NCBI GenBank assembly: GCA_963733765.1
Contig: CAVTEI010000003.1
Coordinates: forward strand, 248,001-312,000
DNA length: 64,000 nt
Origin: DATKAS01 sp963733765
GTDB lineage: Bacteria; Actinomycetota; Acidimicrobiia; Acidimicrobiales; DATKAS01
Direction of reading: 5' to 3'
Part shown: piece after piece, positions 43,118 through 51,108 of the stretch
How the letters are laid out: the number at the start of each line of letters is the position of its first letter
Position numbering within the stretch: the stretch's first letter is position 1
Made by a program: the position numbers and the translations under genes
Notes under the pieces: generated by a model
Told to the model about the DNA's origin: nothing
Database searches by the model: none
What the model saw: only the letters and a program-made list of their open reading frames with translations

Positions 43118-43972
43118 CTACTTGCGATAGTCGTAGAAGCCCTGGCCGGACTTCCGGCCGAGCCGGCCCGCGCTCACCATCCGACGCAGCAGCGGTGCGG
43201 GCGAGTAGTTCGGATCACGGAACTCGTCGTACAGCGCGTCGAGGATCGCGACCGAGGTGTCCAAGCCGACCAGGTCGAGAAGGGCGAACGGCCCCATCGG
43301 GAAGTTGCAGCCACCCTTCATGGCGGTGTCGATGTCGTCGCGCGACGCCGTGCCGGCCTCGAGCATCCGCACCGCGTTGTTGAGGTAGGGGAACAACAAC
43401 GCGTTCACCACGAAGCCGGCGCGATCGGCGACGACGACCGGATCCTTGCCGCAGTGCTCGGCGAACTCGCGTGCCGCCTCGATCGTCTCGTCGGACGCGA
43501 CGAGCGGGCGGACGATCTCGACCAGACCCATCGCCGGCGCAGGGTTGAAGAAGTGAATGCCACAGACCCGCTCGGGGCGGCCGGTCTCGACCGCCAGCTC
43601 GACGACCGGCAGCGTGGATGTGTTCGTGGCCAAGATCGCATCGGGCCGGCAGAAGTGGTCGAGCTCGCTGAACAGGTGCTTCTTGACCGCGAGGTCCTCG
43701 ATGACCGACTCGATGACGAGGTCACAATCCGCCAGGTCGCTCAGCACCGTCGTGGCGGTCACCCGGGAGGCGACCGCTGCCCGCTCGGCCTCGTCGAGCT
43801 TGCCTCGCTCGACCTGCTTGGCCAGGGACTTCTCGAACGCCGCGACCATGCCGTTCGCCGTCGCCTCGTGCCGAGAGCGCAGGACCACCTCGAAGCCCGC
43901 CTTCGCCGCGACCTCCGCCATGCCCGCGCCCATGATCCCCGAACCCACGATGCCAACCCGCTTGATGGCCAT
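43118..43972 (-). CDS. hbd: 3-hydroxybutyryl-CoA dehydrogenase
   Basis: 284 residues, NAD(P)-dependent. The Rossmann motif is VGIVGSGIMGAGMAEVAAKAG, the substrate/catalytic stretch is CGIHFFNPAPAMGLVEIV with the active His, and NALLFPYLNNAVRMLEAGTAS completes the family C-terminal domain. It links acetoacetyl-CoA to 3-hydroxybutyryl-CoA before dehydration to crotonyl-CoA, substrate of Ccr. The promoter has the same element as ccr. First gene of a probable hbd-aat-ecm transcript. Confidence 0.95.
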   Translation of the reverse strand: MAIKRVGIVGSGIMGAGMAEVAAKAGFEVVLRSRHEATANGMVAAFEKSLAKQVERGKLDEAERAAVASRVTATTVLSDLADCDLVIESVIEDLAVKKHLFSELDHFCRPDAILATNTSTLPVVELAVETGRPERVCGIHFFNPAPAMGLVEIVRPLVASDETIEAAREFAEHCGKDPVVVADRAGFVVNALLFPYLNNAVRMLEAGTASRDDIDTAMKGGCNFPMGPFALLDLVGLDTSVAILDALYDEFRDPNYSPAPLLRRMVSAGRLGRKSGQGFYDYRK

Positions 43973-43978
43973 CGACCG

Positions 43979-43993
43979 AGGTTACCGGTCGGT
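43979..43993 (-). promoter_or_regulatory. hbd leaderless promoter with shared ACCGACCGGTA element
   Basis: On the minus strand the sequence reads ACCGACCGGTAACCT (43993-43979). TAACCT is 6 nt before the ATG. One base further upstream extends the symmetry to TACCG-AC-CGGTA, a likely binding site. Confidence 0.55.
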
Positions 43994-44106
43994 AGTAAGC
44001 GGAGGCCAGACGGCGGCGGACGGGGACGCGACGGGGAGCCGACGGTCGGCGGGCACCCATCACCGCAAGTTCACGTCGCCGAGACCGGGAGGTCACATCG
44101 CGCCGA

Positions 44107-44112
44107 TACCGT
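44107..44112 (+). promoter_or_regulatory. Leaderless -10 box (TACCGT) of the phosphatase gene
   Basis: Seven nt before the ATG at 44120. Confidence 0.55.
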
Positions 44113-44119
44113 CGAAGAC

Positions 44120-44902
44120 ATGCCGACGTCGACCCCCAGCACCGAGACGGCCGAGCCCACCCGGCACATCGAGCTGGAACGGGTCTTCAACTTCCGCGAC
44201 CTGGGTGGATATCCCACCCGCGACGGTCGCACGACGAAGTGGCAGACGCTCTTTCGGGCCGACGGCATCCACCGTCTCTCCGAGGCCGACGTCGACACGC
44301 TGCGCCCGCTCGGGCTCCGCACGATCATCGACCTGCGCACTCCCGACGAGATCGAGGAGCACGGCCGGTTCCCGCTCGACGCGTATGCCGCCTCCGCCTC
44401 CTACCACCACCAGCCGGTGCTCGACGTCATCTGGACGCCGGAGCAGATCGAGAGCTTCGCGGAGTCGCCCACGTTCCTCGTCGACCGGTACCGCGAGATG
44501 CTCGTCATCGGCGATCGCGCCCTCGGCGAGTCACTGCGACTCTTCGGCGCCGGCGAGACCTACCCAGCGGTGTTCCACTGCGCGGCGGGGAAGGACCGCA
44601 CGGGCATCTTGGCCGCGCTCGTGCTCGGCCTCCTCGGCGTGCCCGACGAGGTGATCGCGGAGGACTACGCACTCAGCCGCGACGGCATGGTCCGCATGAT
44701 CGAGTGGGTGAAGGAGAACGTTCCCGAAGCACGCGAGCGGCTCAGCGCAGCACCGACCGCGCTGATGAGCGCCGAGCCCGACACCATCCTCGCTCTGCTC
44801 GACCACATCCGCGCCGAACAGGGCTCGCTCGAGGGCTACGTGCTCACCCTCGGCGTCGAGGCCGACCACATCGCCGGCATGCAGGCCGCGCTCCTCGTCT
44901 GA
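44120..44902 (+). CDS. Tyrosine-protein phosphatase (Y_phosphatase3 type)
   Basis: 260 residues. The P-loop is VFHCAAGKDRTGILAAL (Cx5R), the general-acid region and the N-terminal FNFRDLGGYPTRDGRTTKW are family hallmarks, as is IIDLRTPDEIEEHG. In mycobacteria PtpB-like members are secreted dual phosphatases; no signal peptide is seen here. Substrates are unknown. Start chosen by the -10 box at 44107; upstream frame does not match the family. Confidence 0.93.
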   Translation: MPTSTPSTETAEPTRHIELERVFNFRDLGGYPTRDGRTTKWQTLFRADGIHRLSEADVDTLRPLGLRTIIDLRTPDEIEEHGRFPLDAYAASASYHHQPVLDVIWTPEQIESFAESPTFLVDRYREMLVIGDRALGESLRLFGAGETYPAVFHCAAGKDRTGILAALVLGLLGVPDEVIAEDYALSRDGMVRMIEWVKENVPEARERLSAAPTALMSAEPDTILALLDHIRAEQGSLEGYVLTLGVEADHIAGMQAALLV

Positions 44903-44918
44903 CGCGCGGCCAGCCCAT

Positions 44919-44924
44919 TACGGT
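44919..44924 (+). promoter_or_regulatory. Leaderless -10 box (TACGGT) of the S51 gene
   Basis: Six nt before the GTG at 44931. Confidence 0.55.
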
Positions 44925-44930
44925 TGCCGC

Positions 44931-45593
44931 GTGAGCGGGACCGTGGCCCTCGTCGGTGGTGAGGAATTCTCGCCTGCCTGCACCTTCGATCGCGAGCTGC
45001 TCGACGTCTCGGGCGCCAGCGAGGTCCTCGTCGTGCCGACCGGAGCGGCGTACGAGCATCCCGATCGCTCAGTGAGTGCCGCCGAGGGCTACTTCGACGC
45101 ACTCGGCTCCAAGGCTCGGGGGCTGATGCTCCTCGCCCGTCCCGACGCGCTCGACCCCGCGAACGTCGCCGAGCTCCGCGCCGCCCGGTTCGTCTACCTC
45201 ACGGGTGATTCACCGATGCACGTGCGGTCGGTGCTGAAGGCCACCCCCTGCTGGGAGGCGATCCAGGAGGCCTGGCGCGACGGCGCGGTCATCGCCGGCT
45301 CGGCGGGCGGTGCGAGAGTCCTGTGCGATCCGATGGTCGACCCTCGCGGCGGCGCCTTCACACTGGGGCTCGGCTTGATCGGACAACTTGCGGTCGTGCC
45401 GCACCACGATCAGTGGACACACGACCGATCACGACGCACGTTCGAGCTCGCCGGCTCACAGTTCCCGGTCGTCGTGGTCGACAAGCAGACCGCAATCATC
45501 CGGTCACCCGACGGCGGATGGCGCACCGCCGGTGCCGGGAAGGTGCAGATCATGTTGGACGGCGTCGAGGTCGGGCTGGACGCTCTGCCCTGA
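44931..45593 (+). CDS. Peptidase S51/cyanophycinase-like protein (type 1 GATase-like fold)
   Basis: 220 residues. TVALVGGEEFSPAC opens the fold, RFVYLTGDSPMHVRSVLK is a substrate-binding stretch, and AVIAGSAGGARVLCDPM carries the nucleophilic Ser of the S51 group; HHDQWTHDRSR supplies conserved His. Members cleave Asp-X dipeptides or cyanophycin. No cyanophycin synthetase is present in the window, so an aspartyl dipeptidase-like or unknown hydrolase role is likelier. Confidence 0.85.
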   Translation: MSGTVALVGGEEFSPACTFDRELLDVSGASEVLVVPTGAAYEHPDRSVSAAEGYFDALGSKARGLMLLARPDALDPANVAELRAARFVYLTGDSPMHVRSVLKATPCWEAIQEAWRDGAVIAGSAGGARVLCDPMVDPRGGAFTLGLGLIGQLAVVPHHDQWTHDRSRRTFELAGSQFPVVVVDKQTAIIRSPDGGWRTAGAGKVQIMLDGVEVGLDALP

Positions 45594-45618
45594 AGTTCAG
45601 GCCGTGAACGCGTGGCGA

Positions 45619-46491
45619 TCACGTCTCGGTGATCGTCACGCTCTGGATCTGCACCGGCTGCGACGGCGTCTCGTCGGCCTGACCGAGCGCGGCGATCGTC
45701 GCGATCGTCGTGTCGAGACCCTCGGTCACCTGCCCGAACAACGAATACTGCGGCGGCAGCTGCGTGCCGTCGGGCCCGCTGATCACGAAGAACTGGCTGC
45801 CGTTGGTATTCGGCCCCGAGTTCGCCATCGCGAGCGACCCGAGCTCGTACTGCCCCTCTTCCGGGAAGCTCGTCGTCGAACTCGTACCCCGGCCCCCCTG
45901 CACCAGTGCCCTCGGGATCGCCGCACTGGATCACGAAGTTCGGCACGACTCGATGGCACGACACGCCGTCGTAGTAGTGGTAGCGGGAGAGCACCACGAA
46001 GTTGTTGACCGTGTTCGGCGCCTGCTCGGCGTCGAACTCGATCGTGAAGTCACCGAAGTTCGTCTTCACGTCAGCCGTATAGGTCTTCGAGGGGTCGATG
46101 CACATCGGCGGCGCTTGCTCGAAGGTCGTGATCCGCTCCGCGGAGCCATCGGCCGGCGGACACGGCGTCTCGCCGGTGATCGCGGCCCCGGGGATCGTGG
46201 TTGCCGTCGTCACCGTGGTGCCGCTCGTGGTCTCGCTCGATGCCGCGGTCGTGCTCGCACCTGGCGGCCGTCGTGCCTGCGCCTGCGGCAGTGGTACGTC
46301 GACACTGCCGTGTCGTCGTCGTCGCTGCCGAACACCTGGCTCACGAGGAACGCCCCGGCGATGAACACGACGAGGAGGATCGCCCCGCGGATGATCAGGC
46401 GCTTGCGGCGCGCTGACGCTTGTTCGGCCTCCTGGGCCTCGAGGCGCGACTGACGGCCGGCCTTCTGACGTTCACGCTTGGCAGTTCCCAC
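45619..46491 (-). CDS. Membrane-anchored cyclophilin-type peptidyl-prolyl isomerase, two frameshifts
   Basis: The N-terminus is a Gln/Lys/Arg-rich cytoplasmic tail (MGTAKRERQKAGRQSRLEAQ) with one helix (LIIRGAILLVVFIAGAFLVSQVF), then a Thr-rich linker, then the cyclophilin domain: TYTADVKTNFGDFTIEFDAE, NNFVVLSRYHYYDGVSCHRV, FVIQCGDPEGTGAGGPGYEFDDELP and ELGSLAMANSGPNTNGSQFF with LFGQVTEGLD. Frame changes near 46297 (after DDDDTAV) and near 45865 (a CCC/GGG run). The catalytic region is intact apart from the breaks, so I consider it a functional gene with sequence errors. It lies divergent from lysC. Confidence 0.82.
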
Positions 46492-46540
46492 GAGCGGGCA
46501 AACCTACCGTTTCCGGTCGTCGGCTCTGCAGTCAGTCCGG

Positions 46541-46546
46541 TACCGT
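46541..46546 (+). promoter_or_regulatory. -10-like box (TACCGT) of lysC
   Basis: Eight nt before the GTG at 46555, one more than at the other leaderless genes in the window. Confidence 0.45.
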
Positions 46547-46554
46547 CGCCAGGC

Positions 46555-47769
46555 GTGGCCCTCCTCGTGCAGAAGTACGGCGGGACGTCGGTCGCGGACG
46601 CCGACCGCATCCGCGCCGTCGCCGACCACGTCGCCCGCACACACAAGCAGGGCAACGACGTCGTCGTCGTCGTGAGCGCCATGGGCAAGGAGACCGACGA
46701 GCTCATCGCCCTCGCGAACCAGGTCTCGAGCACGCATCCCGGCCGCGAGATGGACATGCTGCTCACCGCCGGTGAGCGCAAGAGCATGGCGCTGCTGTGC
46801 ATGGCGCTCGCCGAGCTCGGCGTCGAGGCGTCGTCGTTCACGGGCAGCCAGGCCGGCATCGTCACCGACACCACCCACGGCAAGGCCAAGATCCTCGAGG
46901 TCAAGGGCGATCGCCTCCGCACCGCGATCGCCGCCCGCCAGATCCCGGTCGTCGCCGGCTTCCAGGGCGTGTCGACCGCCAACGATGTGACGACGCTGGG
47001 ACGGGGTGGCTCCGACACCACCGCGGTGGCCCTCGCCGCCGCGTTCGGCGCCGACGCATGCGAGATCTACACCGACGTCACGGGCGTGTTCACCGCCGAC
47101 CCGCGCCTCGTGCCGAACGCCCGCCGGCTCGCCCGCGTGTCCTTCGACGAGATGCTCGAGATGGCCGCCACCGGCGGTCGAGTGCTCGCGCTGCGCTCGG
47201 TCGAGTTCGCCCGCAACCACCACGTGCCGCTGCACGTCCGCTCGAGCTTCACCTGGGAGCCGGGCACGTGGATCACAGAGGAGGATGCCTCGATGGAAGC
47301 CCCCATCATCTCCGGAGTCACCCATGACACCTCGGAGGCGAAGGTGACGATCACCGGGGTGCCCGACAAGCCCGGCATCGCGGCGCGACTGTTCCGCGCC
47401 CTCGCCGACGAGTCGGTGAACGTCGACATGATCGTGCAGAACACCTCGATCGGCGGCGCCACCGACATCTCGTTCACGGTGCCGAAGGCGGACCTCGTCG
47501 CGAGCGAGCGGGTGACCGGTGAGCTCGTCGCCGAGATCGGCGCGAGCGGCGTCACCCACGACGAGGACATCGGCCGCGTCTCGCTGATCGGCGCCGGCAT
47601 GAAGACCAACCCGGGCGTCGCCGCGACGATGTTCGAGACGCTGGCGAACATCGGCGTGAACATCGAGATGATCTCGACCTCGTCGATCCGCATCAGCTGC
47701 GTCGTCGCTGCTGACGACGTCGATCGGTCGGTGCAAGCGCTGCACACCGCGTTCTCGCTCGACGCCTGA
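46555..47769 (+). CDS. lysC: Aspartate kinase
   Basis: 404 residues; first step of the lysine, threonine, methionine and diaminopimelate pathway. The kinase domain begins VALLVQKYGGTSVADADRI, with TLGRGGSDTTAVALAAA and EIYTDVTGVFTADPR in the active site. Two ACT regulatory domains follow residue 265 (VTITGVPDKPGIAARLFRAL and VSLIGAGMKTNPGVAATMFE), where lysine/threonine feedback would act. GTG 46555 is the family start; the upstream extension is not. asd follows 51 bp later, the standard actinobacterial order. Confidence 0.96.
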   Translation: MALLVQKYGGTSVADADRIRAVADHVARTHKQGNDVVVVVSAMGKETDELIALANQVSSTHPGREMDMLLTAGERKSMALLCMALAELGVEASSFTGSQAGIVTDTTHGKAKILEVKGDRLRTAIAARQIPVVAGFQGVSTANDVTTLGRGGSDTTAVALAAAFGADACEIYTDVTGVFTADPRLVPNARRLARVSFDEMLEMAATGGRVLALRSVEFARNHHVPLHVRSSFTWEPGTWITEEDASMEAPIISGVTHDTSEAKVTITGVPDKPGIAARLFRALADESVNVDMIVQNTSIGGATDISFTVPKADLVASERVTGELVAEIGASGVTHDEDIGRVSLIGAGMKTNPGVAATMFETLANIGVNIEMISTSSIRISCVVAADDVDRSVQALHTAFSLDA

Positions 47770-47807
47770 CGCGCCGAAACTGCGGCTTCTCGCCGAAGGG
47801 CCGCCGG

Positions 47808-47813
47808 TAACCT
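47808..47813 (+). promoter_or_regulatory. Leaderless -10 box (TAACCT) of asd
   Basis: Seven nt before the ATG at 47821, in the context CCGGTAACCT. asd may therefore have its own promoter besides read-through from lysC. Confidence 0.5.
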
Positions 47814-47820
47814 TTCGCCC

Positions 47821-48839
47821 ATGCGTGTAGGTGTCGTAGGAGCAACCGGCCAGGTCGGAAGCGTGATGCGGGCGATCCTCGCCGAGCGCCGCTTCCCCGT
47901 TGACGAGCTGCGGTACTTCGCCTCGGCCCGTTCGGTCGGGCGCACGTTGCCGTGGAACGGCGAGGAGATCGCGGTCGAAGACGCCGACACCGCCGACCCG
48001 ACCGGCCTCGACATCGCGCTGTTCTCGGCCGGCGCGACGGGCTCCCGTGTGCTCGCGCCTCGCTTTGCCGCCGCGGGCGTGACCGTGATCGACAACTCGT
48101 CGGCGTGGCGGATGGATCCCGACGTGCCGCTCGTCGTGGCCGAGGTGAACCCGCACACGCTCGACAACCTCCCCAAGGGCATCGTCGCCAACCCGAACTG
48201 CACGACCATGGGAGCGATGCCGGTGCTGAAGCCGCTGCACCTGGCCGCCGGCCTGAAGCGGCTCGTCGTCAGCACCTACCAGGCGACGTCGGGCGCCGGC
48301 CTCGCCGGCGTGGCCGAGTTCGACGAGCAGGTGCGCAAGGTCGTCGACGGCGCGGCCGCCCTCACGTTCGACGGCGACGCGGTCGACTTCCCCGCGCCCG
48401 CCCAGTTCGCCCGACCCATCGCGTTCAACGTGCTGCCGTTCGCCGGCGCACTCGTCGACGACGGCTCCGACGAGACGAGCGAGGAGCAGAAGTTCCGCAA
48501 CGAGAGCCGCAAGATCCTCGAGATCGCCGAGCTGCCCGTATCGGTGACCTGCGTGCGGGTGCCGGTGTTCACGGGACACTCCCTGTCGATCAACGCCGAG
48601 TTCGAGCGGCCGATCTCGCCGGCCGAGGCGCTCGACATCCTCAGTGGCGCGCCAGGCGTCGAGCTGTCCGACATCCCGACCCCCTGCAGGCCGCAGGTCG
48701 CGACCCGAGCTACGTCGGCCGCATCCGCCGCGACCCGACCGTCGAGCACGGCCTCGCGCTGTTCGTGTCGACCGACAACCTGCGCAAGGGCGCGGCGCTC
48801 AACGCCGTGCAGATCGCAGAGCTGCTCGCCGCCCGCTGA
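47821..48839 (+). CDS. asd: Aspartate-semialdehyde dehydrogenase, one frameshift near the 3' end
   Basis: Second step of the aspartate pathway. Motifs: VGVVGATGQVGSVMRAIL (NADP), IVANPNCTTMGAMPVL with catalytic Cys127, and VFTGHSLSINAEF with catalytic His. After codon 287 the frame changes: GACCCCCTGC should read with one more C, giving TPLQAAGRDPSYVGRIRRD and the normal ending LRKGAALNAVQIAELLAAR at 48839. The break sits in a five-C run. Because Asd is normally essential for diaminopimelate, the missing base is almost certainly a sequence error. Confidence 0.93.
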
Positions 48840-48852
48840 CCGCGCGGCCCGT

Positions 48853-49134
48853 TCACGGGCACGCGCACGGCTTGACCCCGCACTTCGGGCACCCGTCGAT
48901 GAAGTGGCCCACTGCTTCGTCGAAGTCGATGTCGAGCTGGTTCGCCAGCGACGCGACCCATGCGAGAACGTCGCCCAGCTCGAGCACTTGTTCCGCCCGC
49001 GTGCCCTTGCGCACCGCGCGTGCGAGCTCGCCGACCTCCTCGGCCAGCCACGCGATCGTGACCGCCACACCCCGCTCGCGATCGCGCTCGAGGTACGTCT
49101 CGCCGATGACGTCTTGGAACTCGCGCAGCTGCAT
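48853..49134 (-). CDS. MazG-like pyrophosphohydrolase with a Cys-rich tail
   Basis: 93 residues. The helical MazG core has the metal-binding pattern EEVGELARAV (ExxE) and LELGDVLAWVASLAN, typical of small MazG-type NTP pyrophosphatases. The C-terminus is GCPKCGVKPCACP, a four-Cys tail which could bind zinc. It probably hydrolyses abnormal nucleotides. Convergent with asd, 13 bp apart. Confidence 0.85.
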   Translation of the reverse strand: MQLREFQDVIGETYLERDRERGVAVTIAWLAEEVGELARAVRKGTRAEQVLELGDVLAWVASLANQLDIDFDEAVGHFIDGCPKCGVKPCACP

Positions 49135-49162
49135 GGCTCCACCATGCCTGACCCCGCCCGCA

Positions 49163-50371
49163 TCACGCCGCCCTCGCCGGCGGCCCCGTCGTCATCACGG
49201 TGCGATCAGGAAGCGTGACCGTCAGCGTGCGGTCGGCCGCGAGCTCGACCTGCCAGCCCTCGTGGTGGATCGCAGTGTGGTGCCGAACGCAGACCGCCAA
49301 CAGGTTCTCGAGGTCGGTGCGGCCGCCGTGCCGCCACCACTTGACGTGATGCACCTTGCAGAGACCGAACCGCACCGGGCAGTCAGGGACCGCGCAGGTG
49401 GGGTACAGCGCTCTCAGCGCCCGCCGCTGCCAGCGGTTCGCGAGCCGGGTGCTGCGCCCGAGGTCGAGACGGCCCGGCGCGTGGAGCACCGCACCACCGC
49501 GCACGATCACCGCTTCGACATCCGCGTCGCCGAAGAGATCGGCGAGCACGCTCGGTGGGACGTCGACCGGCAGTCCCCAGTCGATGACCGGTCGTCCCTT
49601 GTCGTCGAGCGATCGGGTGTCGATCACGATCGTGAACTCGGGCCGCGCCATCGCCGCCCCTCGCCCTTCGCACAGCGCGACGAACGCGAGCGCGCGCAGA
49701 TACGCCTGCTTCTCGATCGGATCAGACGGACAGCCCTCGGGCGTCTGCTCGGCGAACAACGCCTCGACGAGGGCGTCAATGCGGTTGGAGACCTTCACGA
49801 AGCTCAGCGGGTCGAGCGATGCCCACAGCTTCCCCATGCCAGTCACTCGATCGACTCGCGACGAGAGGCGCATCGCGGCGCGCTGGCGGGCGTGCCGCTT
49901 CTCACCGTCGTCATCGTCGACCTTCTGGATCTCGGCACGCACTCGGCGGGCCCACTCGTCCGGCGTCGCGACGCTCGCGACGCCAACGAGCCGATCGAGT
50001 CGCGTCGCGAGCTCTCGCCGTTCCTCTCCGTCGAATTGCCGCAGCGCCGTACCGACGACGTCGAGGTGCGCGGCGCCGACCTGACCGGCGGCCATCGCTC
50101 ATTCGAACGACGGGACCTCGTCGAGCGTCGTGGCCCGCTCCATGACCTTCCTCGCGTCGCGCAACGAGCTACGGGCCGCGTCGGCCATCACCTTCTCGGG
50201 ATACGCACACTCTCGGACGAGCAGCCGCCCCGCCCTCACCTCTCGGCTGTCGCACCAGGCCCGGAGGCGGGTCAGCTTCTCGCAGCCAGCGGTGATCTCA
50301 GCGCGGTCGGAGCCTTCGTCGAGCCGTGCGACGGCGCGCACCAGGTCGAACAGTTCGTCGAGATCCACCAC
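49163..50371 (-). CDS. DUF222/13E12-type HNH endonuclease, split by an in-frame stop
   Basis: An HNH nuclease of the actinobacterial 13E12/DUF222 repeat family. The N-terminal part (50371-50099, 90 residues) ends ATTLDEVPSFE at TGA; the rest resumes two codons later at an ATG (MAAGQVGAAHLDVVG) in the same frame and runs to 49163. The two halves together make one normal DUF222 domain followed by the HNH site CAVPDCPVRFGLCKVHHVKWW...ENLLAVCVRHH. A single substitution (for instance CGA to TGA) explains the split; reinitiation at the ATG 3 nt after the stop is possible. These genes occur in many copies per genome and behave like mobile or domesticated elements. Confidence 0.85.
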
Positions 50372-50413
50372 ACACCTCCCCGAGCATCAGTGTGAGCATC
50401 AAGGGGAAGGTAC

Positions 50414-50429
50414 ACGAACATTAGTTCGT
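50414..50429. promoter_or_regulatory. Inverted repeat ACGAAC-ATTA-GTTCGT upstream of tetR
   Basis: Perfect 6-bp arms with a 4-nt spacer, between the divergent DUF222 and TetR genes. TTAGTT inside it resembles a -10 box for a plus-strand transcript. Confidence 0.5.
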
Positions 50430-50430
50430 C

Positions 50431-50493
50431 ATGTCGCGGATCGCAACCCCCGGAACAGGATTTTCTCGGAACTTGACGAGCAGATCGGAATGA
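50431..50493 (+). CDS. Possible 20-residue leader peptide before tetR
   Basis: An ATG starts MSRIATPGTGFSRNLTSRSE, whose TGA overlaps the tetR ATG (ATGA). It could couple translation of the regulator. There is no other support, and chance is possible. Confidence 0.25.
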   Translation: MSRIATPGTGFSRNLTSRSE

Positions 50494-50505
50494 ACGATCA
50501 TTCCG
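50486..50505. promoter_or_regulatory. Inverted repeat CGGAATGA-ACGA-TCATTCCG over the tetR start codon
   Basis: Perfect 8-bp arms with a 4-nt spacer, covering the ATG of tetR. The likely autoregulatory operator of this TetR protein; it could also affect translation as an mRNA hairpin. Confidence 0.6.
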
Positions 50506-51083
50506 CAGTGAGTGCGACCACCGTGACGCCGAAGCGCGATGCCATCCTCGACGCCGCGCTCGAGTTGTTCAGCGAGCGCACGTTCGCGAGCACGTCGATG
50601 CCCGAACTGGCCCAGCGCGCCGGAGTCGGCGCCGGGACGATCTACCGCTACTTCGACAGCAAGGACGCGCTCGTCAACGCGCTGTTCCAACGTTGGAAGA
50701 CCGAGATGACCGACACGGTGTCGGGTGACATCCCCGCCGGGCTCACGCCGCGCGAGCAGTTCACGTACTGGTGGCGGGGACTGTGGACGTTCGCGACCGA
50801 ACATCCCGCGGCGTTCCTCTTCCTCGAGACTCACCACCATGCGGCATACCTCGACGCCGCGAGCAGAAGGGCGGGCGCAGAGCTGAGCGATCGGGCGATC
50901 ACCTACATCCGCGACGGGCAGCGGCGTGGCGCGATCCGCAAGGGCAGCCCCGAGGTGCTGATGGCGCTGGTCCTCGGCGCGTTCACGGGCCTGGTGAAGA
51001 GCGCGACCGAGCACGGCCGGGCGCTCAACCGCACGACGCTCGAAACATCCGAAGACGCGGTCTGGGCACTGCTCGCCGCGTGA
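50490..51083 (+). CDS. TetR-family transcriptional regulator
   Basis: 197 residues. The helix-turn-helix is RDAILDAALELFSERTFASTSMPELAQRAGVGAGTIYRYFDSKDALVN in the usual place (about residues 16-62); the C-terminal helical domain (FATEHPAAFLFLETHHHAAYL) would bind ligand. The SDR gene follows 25 bp downstream and is the likely target. The start at ATG 50490 is fixed by the domain. Confidence 0.94.
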   Translation: MNDHSAVSATTVTPKRDAILDAALELFSERTFASTSMPELAQRAGVGAGTIYRYFDSKDALVNALFQRWKTEMTDTVSGDIPAGLTPREQFTYWWRGLWTFATEHPAAFLFLETHHHAAYLDAASRRAGAELSDRAITYIRDGQRRGAIRKGSPEVLMALVLGAFTGLVKSATEHGRALNRTTLETSEDAVWALLAA

Positions 51084-51108
51084 GATCCGACAACAAGGAG
51101 CATCACCC

